The notes under the pieces were generated by a model. That model did not search any database. It worked only from the letters and a program-made list of their open reading frames with translations, and was not told where the DNA came from. A program made the position numbers and the translations under genes. 64,000 bases of DNA from Streptomyces sp. R28 (GTDB taxonomy: Bacteria > Actinomycetota > Actinomycetes > Streptomycetales > Streptomycetaceae). Of this stretch, positions 1-7,821 are shown one piece after another. The DNA lies in the NCBI RefSeq assembly GCF_041052385.1, contig NZ_CP163439.1, forward strand, positions 7,429,001 to 7,493,000, read 5' to 3'. Positions within the stretch are counted from its first letter, which is position 1. Each line of letters begins with the position of its first letter.

Positions 1-388
1 GAAGTGGCAGGCGATCGCCCCGCACGCCCAGACCCGCCTGAAGGTGCTCTCGGAGATCACGGACAACGTCGACTTCCTGTTCCTGCCGGAGCCGGCGGTG
101 GACGAGGCGAGCTGGAACAAGGCCATGAAGGAGGGCTCGGACGCCCTCCTGCGCACGGCCCGCGAGAAGCTGGACGCGGCCGACTGGACCTCCCCGGAGT
201 CGCTGAAGGAGGCCGTCCTGGCCGCCGGCGAGGCCCACGGCCTCAAGCTCGGCAAGGCCCAGGCCCCCGTCCGCGTGGCCGTCACCGGCCGCACGGTCGG
301 TCTGCCCCTCTTCGAGTCCCTGGAGGTCCTGGGCAAGGACAAGACCCTGGCCCGGATCGACGCGGCACTGGCGAAGCTGGCCGCATAG
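1..388 (+). CDS. gltX: Glutamyl-tRNA synthetase, C-terminal end (partial)
   Basis: This is the last ~128 codons of an open frame that enters from the left edge and stops with TAG at 386-388. The visible part starts K-W-Q-A-I-A-P-H-A-Q-T-R and is the all-helical anticodon-binding domain of class I GluRS. The stretch around W-T-S-P-E-S-L-K-E-A and the ending V-A-V-T-G-R-T-V-G-L-P-L-F-E-S-L are typical of the end of bacterial GluRS, the enzyme that charges tRNA-Glu. The catalytic HIGH and KMSKS motifs lie outside the window. Notably, tRNA-Glu and tRNA-Gln genes sit about 3 kb downstream. In actinobacteria GluRS is commonly non-discriminating and also charges tRNA-Gln, which is then amidated; that is general knowledge and cannot be read from this fragment. 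Confidence 0.93.
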   Translation, partial: KWQAIAPHAQTRLKVLSEITDNVDFLFLPEPAVDEASWNKAMKEGSDALLRTAREKLDAADWTSPESLKEAVLAAGEAHGLKLGKAQAPVRVAVTGRTVGLPLFESLEVLGKDKTLARIDAALAKLAA

Positions 389-554
389 CACGTGCACAGC
401 GGGGCGGCGTCCGGTTCGGGCGCCGCCCTTGGCATGTCCGCCCACACGTCACCCGGAGTTCATCTCTCCGGCCAACCCCTGCTTGCCGAAGGCACGTTGG
501 ATGCTCCCCGTGCACATGATGCCCGTGTGCACCCTGTTACAGGGGGAGGGGAAC

Positions 555-2771
555 GTGACTCGTTCACGAAGACTTGCCGCAGTGGCGCTCAGCGGCGCGG
601 TGGCCCTGACGTGCGCCCTGCCGATCGTGCCCGCGCAGGCCGCGGACGCACCCGTGGGGACGGTCCGGCTCAGTAAGGAGAAGCGACTGGAGATCGTGTA
701 CATGTGGGCCGGCGCGTCCGGGGTCCAGTACCGGCCGGACGCCGGTTCCTCGACGACCTGGGTGGACTACCCGGACGTCGCCCCGCCCGCGCACGCGGGT
801 CCGGACGACCTGGCGACCGGGACCGACGTCGTCATCACCGGCCGCGGCAGCTCCACCGTCACGCAGAAGCACCGTTCCACAGGCGCGACCGCCACCGTCA
901 CGATCCCGTCCGGCCAGACCTACAAGGCCACTGTCGGCTGGAGCGTGCTGACCCAGGACACCGGCGGAGCCCTGCACGTGCTGCGCGCCGCCGCCGACGG
1001 CACCACCACGGACATCGCGGTCACCGGCTTCCCCGCGGGCGCCCAGCCCGCCGCCTACCTCACCGGCGGCTCGGTCCGCCGTCTCGCGGTCGTGTACACG
1101 CTGGACGGCACAAGGTCCGTCGGCCTCCTCGACCTCGCGGACGGAGCCTTCCGCACGTACGTCAGCGGCCTGGGCGCGGACTCGGAGGTCGTCTTCAACG
1201 ACCGCTGGGTCGTCGCCGGCTGGAAGGCGGTCCGCGTCGACGCCGAGCCCGGCACCGAGCCCACCGCCGTCACCGGGCTGCCCGGCCGGCCCGAAGCCGT
1301 CGTGGGCGACCAAGTCCTCGCCGGAAACCCGGACTTCCTCCCGGTCGGCACCCAGCCCGCACTCAACGCCCGCTCCCTTGTGACCGGCGCCGCGACCACC
1401 GTGCTCAGCCCGTCCTTCGGCGGAATCGGCCCGACCCTGGACGGCGGCGCACTCGCCACCGCAGGACCGTCCAGCCTCGACTGGAACATCCACCGGATCA
1501 CCCCCGCCCAGGACGGCGGGCTCGCCACCGAGAAGGTCGCCCAGATCCCCGCGTACGCGACCGGCGTCGACGGACTGGCCCTCGCCGGCGGCGAGTTGTT
1601 CCTGTACGGCAGGACGACCGGCGGCGGCTACCCCCGCTTCAACAGCTTCCAGCTGGACGCGACGGGCAGGCCCACCGGTCAGCAGACCCCTCGCAGCGCG
1701 GCACTGAGCGAGATCACCTGCCTCACCGGCGACGCCGCCTGCCCCCAGCTGGAGGCCCTGGGCGACGGCCGGGTCGCCTATTTGTGGGCCAACGCCGAGG
1801 GCCTGGAATCCGTCATCAGCGTCGGCCTCGACACCACGACCAGCCGCAACGAGCCCACGGGCGACTCCGGCGGCCGCATCCCCGGCGGCACCGGCCGCTA
1901 CGTGCTCCACAACGGCGGCTCCGGCACTCAGAAGGTCGTCGACTTCCCGAACGGCACGACCGCCGGCGAGACCACCCTCAGCCGCACCCGCACCGCCGCA
2001 GCCGTCTGGGGCCAGGTGATGTGGACCCCCGGCAGCACCCAGGGCGCGGTCGTCGGAAAGCATCTCAAGACCGGCCAGACGGTCACCACCGTCGCCACGG
2101 GCGCCCCCTGCACCCCCACCGACATCCAGGCCGTGAACACCTGGTTGTACTGGTCCTGCGGCTCCACCGCGGGCGTCTACGACCGGGCGACCAACCGGAA
2201 GATCACGGTCCCGTCCGACAGCGGCCCGGCCCGCCTCGCCGACGGCTACCTGCTCCGCGAGAACCGCACCACCCACGAACTGCTGCTCACCGACTTCCAC
2301 ACCGGAACGGCGGCCACCCGCACCCTGGTCAAGCTGCCCACCGCGGACCAGAACGCCGGAGGCAGCAACGGCCGCTGGGCCGTCGACCGCTTCGGCGGCC
2401 ACATCGCCTACCTCAACGGCACCTACGGCGAGGTCTCGATCGTCCCCAGCGGCGTCCCCGCCTCGGCGCTCGCGCAGATGGAGTCCCAGACCGACGCCGT
2501 CCCGGGCGGCCCGACGAAGGCGAACCCCTGGCAGCCCGTCTGGCAGCTCAACAAGCCCGCCACCTGGACACTCGCCCTGAGCAACAGCAGCGGCACGGTG
2601 ATCCGCACCCTCACGGGCAGCACCAAGGGTGCCGCCGTCCGCGCCGCCTGGGACGGCTACGGGGACGACGGCCGCCGCGTCACCGGCACGTACACCTGGA
2701 AACTGACCGCCGAGCCACGCGACAACGAGGGCCCCGCCCTCACCGCGACCGGCACGACCACGGTCAACTGA
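555..2771 (+). CDS. Secreted protein with C-terminal FlgD-like Ig domain
   Basis: A protein of 738 residues exported by a Sec signal peptide: T-R-S-R-R charged start, hydrophobic A-A-V-A-L-S-G-A-V-A-L core, and a likely cleavage site after A-Q-A near residue 32. I chose GTG at 555 because the purine-rich ribosome site (541-551) lies just upstream and this start opens directly on the signal peptide; a longer reading from 429 would bury it. The body (about residues 50-660) consists of repeated short beta-strand blocks with G-G and D-G turns, suggesting a beta-propeller, but I cannot assign blades. The last ~75 residues (W-T-L-A-L-S-N-S-S-G-T through Y-T-W-K-L-T-A) match the FlgD/Ig-like domain common at the end of Streptomyces extracellular proteins. 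No catalytic motif is visible, and the ligand is unknown. Confidence 0.8.
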   Translation: MTRSRRLAAVALSGAVALTCALPIVPAQAADAPVGTVRLSKEKRLEIVYMWAGASGVQYRPDAGSSTTWVDYPDVAPPAHAGPDDLATGTDVVITGRGSSTVTQKHRSTGATATVTIPSGQTYKATVGWSVLTQDTGGALHVLRAAADGTTTDIAVTGFPAGAQPAAYLTGGSVRRLAVVYTLDGTRSVGLLDLADGAFRTYVSGLGADSEVVFNDRWVVAGWKAVRVDAEPGTEPTAVTGLPGRPEAVVGDQVLAGNPDFLPVGTQPALNARSLVTGAATTVLSPSFGGIGPTLDGGALATAGPSSLDWNIHRITPAQDGGLATEKVAQIPAYATGVDGLALAGGELFLYGRTTGGGYPRFNSFQLDATGRPTGQQTPRSAALSEITCLTGDAACPQLEALGDGRVAYLWANAEGLESVISVGLDTTTSRNEPTGDSGGRIPGGTGRYVLHNGGSGTQKVVDFPNGTTAGETTLSRTRTAAAVWGQVMWTPGSTQGAVVGKHLKTGQTVTTVATGAPCTPTDIQAVNTWLYWSCGSTAGVYDRATNRKITVPSDSGPARLADGYLLRENRTTHELLLTDFHTGTAATRTLVKLPTADQNAGGSNGRWAVDRFGGHIAYLNGTYGEVSIVPSGVPASALAQMESQTDAVPGGPTKANPWQPVWQLNKPATWTLALSNSSGTVIRTLTGSTKGAAVRAAWDGYGDDGRRVTGTYTWKLTAEPRDNEGPALTATGTTTVN

Positions 2772-2807
2772 CGGACAGGCTCCGGCCGTCCGAGCTACCG
2801 TCGGATC

Positions 2808-3539
2808 ATGAGCATTCGGGCCGTGGTCTGGGACGTGGACGACACCATCTTCGACTACACCACCGCGGACCGTGTGGGCATGCGCGCGCACCTGCTGGCC
2901 GAGGGCCTGCTCGACGGGTACGACAGCGTCGAGCAGGCCATCGTGCGCTGGCGGGCGGTCACCGACGCCCAGTGGGCGCGGTTCTCCGCGGGGGAGGCCA
3001 CCTTCCAAGGGCAGCGCCGCGACCGGGTGCGGGTGTTCCTCGGCGAGGAGCTGACCGACGCCGAGGCCGACGCCTGGTTCGAGCGGTACATCGGGCACTA
3101 CGAGACCGCCTGGGCCCTCTTTCCGGACGTCCTGCCGGTCCTGGACGCCCTCGCGGCCAGCCACCGGCACGCGGTGCTGTCCAACTCCAGCATCCACGTC
3201 CAGGACCGCAAGCTGCGCGTGCTCGGCGTGTACGACCGCTTCGAGGCCGTCCTGTGCGCGGCCGAGCTCGGCGTCTCCAAGCCGGAGGCCGGCGCCTTCC
3301 ACGCCGCCTGCGCCGCGCTGGAGCTCGCCCCGCACCAGGTGGCGTATGTCGGCGATCACCCGGAGATCGACGGGCGGGGTGCCGCGGACGCCGGGCTTCT
3401 GTCGGTGTGGATCGACCGTGACGGCGCGTACACCAGCGTCGACGCCCCCGGCGGACCGCACCGGATCGCCACCCTCGCCGAACTGCCCGCGATCCTCGGC
3501 TCGGATACCCGTTTTGGAGCCCCGTCCACCTTCGGGTAA
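2808..3539 (+). CDS. HAD-superfamily phosphatase
   Basis: A protein of 243 residues of the haloacid-dehalogenase superfamily. Motif I is W-D-V-D-D-T-I-F-D (residues 8-16), with the Asp nucleophile and general acid. Motif II is the Ser of L-S-N-S-S (about 126). Motif III is the Lys of V-S-K-P-E-A-G-A-F (about 153). Motif IV is G-D-H-P-E-I-D (about 184). The alpha-helical cap inserted between motifs I and II makes it a subclass C1 hydrolase, likely acting on a small phosphorylated metabolite that cannot be deduced. The ATG at 2808 has no convincing Shine-Dalgarno sequence. A TACCGT -10-like element ends 7 bases before it, so the mRNA may be leaderless (weak inference). The stop codon overlaps the -10 of the tRNA promoter. 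Confidence 0.85.
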   Translation: MSIRAVVWDVDDTIFDYTTADRVGMRAHLLAEGLLDGYDSVEQAIVRWRAVTDAQWARFSAGEATFQGQRRDRVRVFLGEELTDAEADAWFERYIGHYETAWALFPDVLPVLDALAASHRHAVLSNSSIHVQDRKLRVLGVYDRFEAVLCAAELGVSKPEAGAFHAACAALELAPHQVAYVGDHPEIDGRGAADAGLLSVWIDRDGAYTSVDAPGGPHRIATLAELPAILGSDTRFGAPSTFG

Positions 3540-3542
3540 TGT
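3514..3542 (+). promoter_or_regulatory. Probable sigma-HrdB-type promoter of the tRNA operon
   Basis: TTGGAG at 3514-3519, a 17-base spacer, and TAATGT at 3537-3542. It lies about 90 bases upstream of the first tRNA and overlaps the 3' end of the HAD gene. The fit to the -35/-10 consensus is good for a stable-RNA promoter in this organism; it is a sequence-based prediction only. Confidence 0.55.
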
Positions 3543-3629
3543 TCTTCCTGCGCCGCCGGGAAGCGGGCCGAAAGGCCGGAACCGACGGAGCAAACTAGAA
3601 CAAGATCCCCGCAGGGGCTTGCGTTCCAG

Positions 3630-3701
3630 TGGCCTATGGTGTAATTGGCAGCACGACTGATTCTGGTTCAGTTAGTCTTGGTTCGAGTCCAGGTAGGCCA
3701 G
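3630..3701 (+). tRNA. tRNA-Gln (anticodon CTG), copy 1
   Basis: A cloverleaf of 72 bases. The acceptor arms TGGCCTA (3630-3636) and TAGGCCA (3694-3700) are fully paired, with discriminator G at 3701. The anticodon CTG is at 3663-3665 in a T-T-C-T-G-G-T loop, and the T-loop is GGTTCGAGTCC. The CCA end is not encoded. It is first of five tRNAs in one transcript-like array. Confidence 0.95.
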
Positions 3702-3722
3702 CTCGCAGAGCTCATCTGCAAA

Positions 3723-3795
3723 GCCCCCGTTGTGTAGCGGCCTAGCACGCTGCCCTCTCAAGGCAGTAGCGCCGGTTCGAATCCGGTCGGGGGTA
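3723..3795 (+). tRNA. tRNA-Glu (anticodon CTC), copy 1
   Basis: 73 bases. The acceptor GCCCCCG (3723-3729) pairs with CGGGGGT (3788-3794), with a G-U first pair and discriminator A. The anticodon CTC is at 3757-3759. The anticodon stem is CTGCC/GGCAG, differing from copies 2 and 3 by one compensated pair. The CCA end is not encoded. Confidence 0.95.
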
Positions 3796-3824
3796 CTGAT
3801 CTCGATCAACTCGGGATCGCTAGG

Positions 3825-3897
3825 GCCCCCGTTGTGTAGCGGCCTAGCACGCCGCCCTCTCAAGGCGGTAGCGCCGGTTCGAATCCGGTCGGGGGTA
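3825..3897 (+). tRNA. tRNA-Glu (anticodon CTC), copy 2
   Basis: 73 bases, with the same fold as the preceding tRNA-Glu except for the anticodon stem CCGCC/GGCGG. The anticodon CTC is at 3859-3861, and the acceptor 3825-3831 pairs with 3890-3896. Confidence 0.95.
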
Positions 3898-3917
3898 CTG
3901 TCTGGTCTAAACCACAT

Positions 3918-3989
3918 TGGTCTATGGTGTAATTGGCAGCACGACTGATTCTGGTTCAGTTAGTCTTGGTTCGAGTCCAGGTAGACCAG
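3918..3989 (+). tRNA. tRNA-Gln (anticodon CTG), copy 2
   Basis: 72 bases, matching the first tRNA-Gln except for one compensated acceptor pair: TGGTCTA (3918-3924) with TAGACCA (3982-3988). The anticodon CTG is at 3951-3953, discriminator G. Confidence 0.95.
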
Positions 3990-4017
3990 CTCGGACCTGC
4001 GGAAACGCAGGCTCCAT

Positions 4018-4090
4018 GCCCCCGTTGTGTAGCGGCCTAGCACGCCGCCCTCTCAAGGCGGTAGCGCCGGTTCGAATCCGGTCGGGGGTA
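4018..4090 (+). tRNA. tRNA-Glu (anticodon CTC), copy 3
   Basis: 73 bases, the same as tRNA-Glu copy 2. The anticodon CTC is at 4052-4054, and the acceptor 4018-4024 pairs with 4083-4089. It is last in the array, nine bases before a hairpin terminator. Confidence 0.95.
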
Positions 4091-4099
4091 CCACATGAA

Positions 4100-4127
4100 G
4101 GCCCTTCGCTTCGGCGGAGGGTCTTTG
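4100..4127 (+). terminator. Rho-independent terminator after the tRNA array
   Basis: An 8-bp stem CCCTTCGC / GCGGAGGG (4102-4109 / 4114-4121) closes a TTCG tetraloop and is followed by TCTTTG. It sits between the tRNAs and the convergent MerR gene, so it may serve both strands. Confidence 0.7.
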
Positions 4128-4143
4128 TCGTGCCAGGCGTCGG

Positions 4144-4788
4144 CTATTCGAAGCCGTCCCGCCGTGTCGACTCCTCCTCCTGGGCCAGCCGGTGCAGCGC
4201 CTGCAGCACCGGCTCGTTGAGGATCGCCCCCAGGATCGCGAACTCGATCCGTTCCGCCTCCGACGGGTGCGTCTCCAGGTTGTCCAGGTCGAGGACGGCG
4301 GTCCGGTGCATCAACTCCGCGTACGGCGTGAGCAGTTCGGCCCCCCAGTCGTAGCCGAGCCGGCGGAACGCGGCCACCGCCACCACCAGCGAGCGGTACG
4401 CGGGGGAGATGGTCGTGAGCTGCTTGGCGTTCTCCCAGCCGAGCCGGTCCAGGAGCGTGCTGACCTCCTGCTGTGCGGCCTGGACGTACTCGTCGTCCTC
4501 GTCCGGCTCCGGCGCCTGCGGCAGCGCCCACATCGCCGCGCCGAGGCGGATCGGGCGGCCCAGCGAGTCGTCGTCGACGTGCCCGAGCACCTCCCGGACC
4601 GTCGCGACCGGGAGCCGACCGACCTGGATCATCGCGCGCACCAGGCGCAGCCGGCGCAGATGCTCCTCGTCGTACTCGGCGGTGCGGGCGTTGATCTGGC
4701 GGCCGGGCGCCAACAGCCCTTCGCGCAGGTAGTACTTGATCGTCGCGAGGGGCACCCCGCTGCGCTCGCTCAGTTCCGCCAGTCGCAT
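4144..4788 (-). CDS. MerR-family transcriptional regulator
   Basis: A regulator of 214 residues. The N-terminal winged helix-turn-helix reads M-R-L-A-E-L-S-E-R-S-G-V-P-L-A-T-I-K-Y-Y-L-R-E-G-L-L, followed by the second helical hairpin (E-H-L-R-R-L-R-L-V-R-A-M). The ~130-residue C-terminal part is helical and matches no known effector domain that I recognise; it has no Cys cluster, so metal sensing is unlikely. I start it at the ATG ending at 4788, which has AAGGAAG upstream. A start 12 codons earlier (4824) is open, but it would put coding sequence over one copy of the repeated operator. It is divergent from the DUF4188 gene, with two copies of a dyad between them, so it probably controls both itself and that gene. 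The inducer is unknown. Confidence 0.85.
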   Translation of the reverse strand: MRLAELSERSGVPLATIKYYLREGLLAPGRQINARTAEYDEEHLRRLRLVRAMIQVGRLPVATVREVLGHVDDDSLGRPIRLGAAMWALPQAPEPDEDDEYVQAAQQEVSTLLDRLGWENAKQLTTISPAYRSLVVAVAAFRRLGYDWGAELLTPYAELMHRTAVLDLDNLETHPSEAERIEFAILGAILNEPVLQALHRLAQEEESTRRDGFE

Positions 4789-4808
4789 CTCTTGCGCCCT
4801 TCCTTGGG

Positions 4809-4854
4809 GAGTGCCACTATCCAAGCATCACCGAGAAGGATAGTGCCGCTATCC
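4809..4854. promoter_or_regulatory. Duplicated operator between MerR and DUF4188 genes
   Basis: The 13-mer AGTGCCRCTATCC occurs twice, at 4810-4822 and 4842-4854, with starts exactly 32 bases apart (about three helix turns). The second copy sits inside the perfect dyad GGATAG-TGCCG-CTATCC (4838-4854). The first is an imperfect version of the same dyad. Its position between divergent promoters makes it the likely binding site of the MerR protein. Confidence 0.65.
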
Positions 4855-4877
4855 GACAGGGGAGCCAGGGGGTCGTC

Positions 4878-5399
4878 ATGTTCGTGAAGCCGACGTCGGG
4901 TCAAACGACCGCAGCAGCGGAAGGCGATGTCGTGGTGCTGCTGATCGGTATGCGCATCAACCGCTTCTGGGCCGTGCACCACTGGTTCCCGGTCGCCCTC
5001 GCCATACCGCGGATGCTGCGCGAGCTGCAGAAGGCTCCGGAGCGGGGACTGCTCGGGCATGTGCTGCTGACGGCCTCGCCGCGGACGTACTACGTGGTCC
5101 AGTACTGGGAGTCCAAGGAGAAGCTCTACGCGTACGCGACCTCGCCCGACACGCTCCATCACCGGGCGTGGGCGATCTTCAACCGCAAGGACCGGGAGGG
5201 CAAGGTGCGCGGGCATGTGGGGCTGTGGCACGAGGCCTACGTGGTGCCCGAGGGGTCGTACGAGTCGGTCTACGTGGACATGCCGGCGTTCGGACTCGCG
5301 GCGGCGCACGGGCAGGTGCCGCTGGAGAAGCGGGGGCGCTACGCGAAGGACCGGTTCGCGTACCGGTCGAAGGCGAAGGCGGCCGAAGAAGCCAGATGA
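4878..5399 (+). CDS. DUF4188 (monooxygenase-like) protein
   Basis: A soluble protein of 173 residues. The opening V-V-V-L-L-I-G-M-R-I-N-R-F-W-A-V-H-H-W-F-P and the middle T-Y-Y-V-V-Q-Y-W-E-S are hallmarks of the DUF4188 family, a ferredoxin-like alpha/beta-barrel group sometimes annotated as monooxygenase-like because of its fold; no enzymatic activity is established. H-H-R-A-W-A-I-F-N and G-L-W-H-E-A-Y supply conserved His residues that could bind haem or a ligand. It is the only obvious target of the divergent MerR regulator. The start at ATG 4878 follows a G-rich stretch and gives the expected family length. Confidence 0.8.
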   Translation: MFVKPTSGQTTAAAEGDVVVLLIGMRINRFWAVHHWFPVALAIPRMLRELQKAPERGLLGHVLLTASPRTYYVVQYWESKEKLYAYATSPDTLHHRAWAIFNRKDREGKVRGHVGLWHEAYVVPEGSYESVYVDMPAFGLAAAHGQVPLEKRGRYAKDRFAYRSKAKAAEEAR

Positions 5400-5415
5400 C
5401 CGGGGGGCTCGGGGG

Positions 5416-5459
5416 AGCGGGGAGGGTCTGCCGCGGCGTTGAGGCAGGCTCTCCCCGCT
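5416..5459. terminator. Bidirectional terminator between DUF4188 gene and ndgR
   Basis: A long hairpin: AGCGGGGAG (5416-5424) pairs perfectly with CTCCCCGCT (5451-5459), extended inward by GGTCTGCC/GGCAGGCT with two weak positions, around a 10-base loop. It lies between two convergent genes. There is no clear T-run, as is usual in Streptomyces. Confidence 0.65.
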
Positions 5460-5472
5460 GACGCGCCCGACG

Positions 5473-6189
5473 TCAGCCGGTGCGGCGCAGGGCCTCCGAC
5501 AGGCGGGCCGCGGCGTCGATGACCGCCTGGGCGTGCATACGGCCCGGGTGGCGGGTCAGGCGCTCGATGGGGCCGGAGACGGACACGGCGGCCACCACGC
5601 GGTTCGACGGGCCGCGTACGGGCGCGGAGACGGACGCGACGCCCGGCTCGCGCTCACCGATCGACTGGGCCCAGCCCCGGCGTCGTACGCCGGAGAGCGC
5701 GGTGGCCGTGAAGCGGGCGCCCTGCAGACCGCGGTGCAGGCGCTCCGGCTCCTCCCAGGCCATGAGGATCTGCGCCGAGGAGCCCGCCTTCATCGTGAGC
5801 GTCGAGCCGACCGGGACCGTGTCCCGGAGGCCGGACAGGCGTTCCGCCGCGGCGACGCAGATGCGCATGTCGCCCTGGCGGCGGTAGAGCTGCGCGCTCT
5901 CGCCCGTGATGTCCCGGAGGTGGGTGAGCACCGGGCCCGCCGTGGCGAGGAGACGGTCCTCGCCGGCCGCCGCGGCCAGCTCCGCGAGGCGAGGGCCCAG
6001 AATGAAACGGCCCTGCATGTCGCGCGCCACCATGCGGTGGTGTTCCAGTGCCACGGCCAGCCGATGGGCCGTGGGTCGTGCCAATCCGGTGGCCGCCACA
6101 AGCCCCGCGAGGGTGGCCGGACCGGACTCCAGGGCGCTCAGGACAAGGGCTGCCTTGTCCAGGACGCCGACGCCGCTACTGTTGTCCAT
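5473..6189 (-). CDS. ndgR: IclR-family regulator NdgR
   Basis: A protein of 238 residues with an N-terminal winged helix (L-D-K-A-A-L-V-L-S-A-L-E ... G-L-A-R-P-T-A-H-R-L-A-V-A-L-E) and a C-terminal IclR effector domain (about residues 75-235; V-P-V-G-S-T-L-T-M-K-A-G-S-S-A-Q-I-L and S-V-S-A-P-V-R). Its position, divergent from leuCD, is that of NdgR/AreB, the amino-acid-dependent regulator known in S. coelicolor to bind upstream of leuC and affect leucine synthesis and antibiotic production. That function is taken from the family and not shown here. The ATG at 6189 is used because it begins the conserved N-terminus; no strong ribosome site precedes it. Two dyads lie directly upstream. It is likely autoregulated. 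Confidence 0.93.
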   Translation of the reverse strand: MDNSSGVGVLDKAALVLSALESGPATLAGLVAATGLARPTAHRLAVALEHHRMVARDMQGRFILGPRLAELAAAAGEDRLLATAGPVLTHLRDITGESAQLYRRQGDMRICVAAAERLSGLRDTVPVGSTLTMKAGSSAQILMAWEEPERLHRGLQGARFTATALSGVRRRGWAQSIGEREPGVASVSAPVRGPSNRVVAAVSVSGPIERLTRHPGRMHAQAVIDAAARLSEALRRTG

Positions 6190-6201
6190 GAAACGATACT
6201 C

Positions 6202-6238
6202 GCGTCTCACTCTGTGAAACGCAAGTTCAATTTTGCGT
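6202..6238. promoter_or_regulatory. Two overlapping dyads, probable NdgR operators
   Basis: Dyad 1: GCGTCTCAC (6202-6210) and GTGAAACGC (6214-6222), 8 of 9 positions matched around TCT. Dyad 2: ACGCAA (6219-6224) and TTGCGT (6233-6238), perfect arms around 8 bases. Both lie between ndgR and leuC, where an IclR repressor would block both promoters. The rest of the leuC leader (to 6384) shows no leader peptide rich in Leu codons. Confidence 0.6.
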
Positions 6239-6384
6239 GGAACACGCCACTCTGGAAGACACGAAGGCAATGCGGCCCGCAGACAAACGGGCCCGGTGGC
6301 GGACGCCCGAACAGGGGCGGCGGGCGCTGCTTCCTCAAGATCTCTAGTTGGGCCGGTGGACGCTCGCCGGCCGGAGGGAAAGCG

Positions 6385-7815
6385 ATGGGTAGGACACTCG
6401 CGGAGAAGGTCTGGGACGACCATGTCGTCCGGCGCGCCGAGGGCGAGCCCGACCTCCTCTTCATCGATCTGCACCTGCTGCACGAGGTGACCAGCCCGCA
6501 GGCCTTCGACGGCCTCCGCAAGAGCGGGCGCCAGGTGCGCCGGCTCGACCTGACCATCGCCACCGAGGACCACAACACCCCGACCCTCGACATCGACAAG
6601 CCCATCGCCGACCCGGTCTCCCGCATCCAGCTGGAGACGCTGCGCAAGAACGCCGCCGAGTTCGGTGTGCGCCTGCACCCGCTGGGCGACGTCGAGCAGG
6701 GTGTCGTGCACGTCGTCGGCCCGCAGCTGGGTCTGACCCAGCCCGGTATGACGGTCGTCTGCGGCGACTCCCACACCTCCACGCACGGCGCCTTCGGCGG
6801 CCTGGCGTTCGGCATCGGCACCTCCCAGGTGGAGCACGTGCTGGCCACCCAGACGCTGCCGCTGGTCCGCCCCAAGACCATGGCCATCACGGTCAACGGC
6901 GAACTGCCCGACGGCGTCACCGCCAAGGACCTGATCCTGGCGATCATCGCCCGGATCGGTACGGGCGGCGGCCAGGGCTACGTCCTGGAGTACCGCGGCT
7001 CCGCCATCGAGAAGCTCTCGATGGAAGCCCGCATGACCATCTGCAACATGTCGATCGAGGCCGGCGCCCGCGCGGGCATGATCGCCCCCGACGAGACCAC
7101 CTTCGAGTACCTCGAGGGCCGTCCGCACGCGCCCAAGGGCGAGGACTGGGACGCGGCCGTCGCGTACTGGAAGACGCTGAAGACGGACGAGGACGCCGAG
7201 TTCGACGCCGAGGTCGTCATCGAGGCCGCCGAGCTGTCGCCGTTCGTCACCTGGGGCACCAACCCGGGCCAGGGCGCGCCGCTTTCGGCGGACGTCCCCG
7301 ATCCTGCTTCGTACGAAGACGCTTCGGAGCGCCTCGCCGCCGAAAAGGCCCTGGAATACATGGGGTTGGAGGCCGGTCAGCCGCTGCGCTCCATCAAGGT
7401 GGACACCGTCTTCGTAGGCTCCTGCACCAATGGCCGGATCGAGGACCTGCGCGCGGCCGCCGACCTCCTCAAGGGCCGCAAAGTCGCCGACGGCCTGCGG
7501 ATGCTGGTCGTTCCGGGCTCCGCGCGGGTGGGTCTGCAGGCCGTCTCCGAGGGTCTGGACGTGGTCTTCAAGGAGGCCGGCGCCGAGTGGCGGCACGCGG
7601 GCTGCTCGATGTGTCTGGGCATGAACCCCGACCAGCTGGCTCCCGGTGAGCGCTCCGCGTCCACCTCCAACCGCAACTTCGAGGGCAGGCAGGGCAAGGG
7701 CGGCCGTACGCACCTGGTGTCGCCGCAGGTCGCCGCCGCGACCGCCGTGCTGGGCCACCTGGCCTCCCCGGCCGACCTGTCCGACGCCGAGACCCGTACG
7801 CCCGCTGGAGTCTGA
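6385..7815 (+). CDS. leuC: 3-isopropylmalate dehydratase, large subunit
   Basis: A protein of 476 residues that with LeuD interconverts 2- and 3-isopropylmalate in leucine synthesis. The [4Fe-4S] ligands are the Cys of V-F-V-G-S-C-T-N-G-R-I (about 349) and the two of A-G-C-S-M-C-L-G-M-N-P (about 409 and 412). The substrate loop V-C-G-D-S-H-T-S-T-H-G-A-F-G is present near 128-141. ATG 6385 is chosen because GGAGGGA lies 7-13 bases upstream and the protein then begins M-G-R-T-L-A-E-K-V-W-D as in the family. The longer open frame upstream is antisense to ndgR and is not coding. leuD follows after 6 bases, so the two are co-translated. Control is probably by NdgR. Confidence 0.97.
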   Translation: MGRTLAEKVWDDHVVRRAEGEPDLLFIDLHLLHEVTSPQAFDGLRKSGRQVRRLDLTIATEDHNTPTLDIDKPIADPVSRIQLETLRKNAAEFGVRLHPLGDVEQGVVHVVGPQLGLTQPGMTVVCGDSHTSTHGAFGGLAFGIGTSQVEHVLATQTLPLVRPKTMAITVNGELPDGVTAKDLILAIIARIGTGGGQGYVLEYRGSAIEKLSMEARMTICNMSIEAGARAGMIAPDETTFEYLEGRPHAPKGEDWDAAVAYWKTLKTDEDAEFDAEVVIEAAELSPFVTWGTNPGQGAPLSADVPDPASYEDASERLAAEKALEYMGLEAGQPLRSIKVDTVFVGSCTNGRIEDLRAAADLLKGRKVADGLRMLVVPGSARVGLQAVSEGLDVVFKEAGAEWRHAGCSMCLGMNPDQLAPGERSASTSNRNFEGRQGKGGRTHLVSPQVAAATAVLGHLASPADLSDAETRTPAGV

Positions 7816-7821
7816 GAAGTC

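Noticed and set aside
564..3593. A long minus-strand open frame over the secreted-protein and HAD genes
   Set aside because: It is the antisense shadow of two well-supported genes in GC-rich DNA; its composition (Gly/Arg/Val/Asp without motifs) is typical of such shadows.
4002..4531. Attachment site for an integrated element at the tRNA array
   Set aside because: No integrase, no repeated 3' tRNA end beyond the tRNA copies themselves, and the flanking genes are core.
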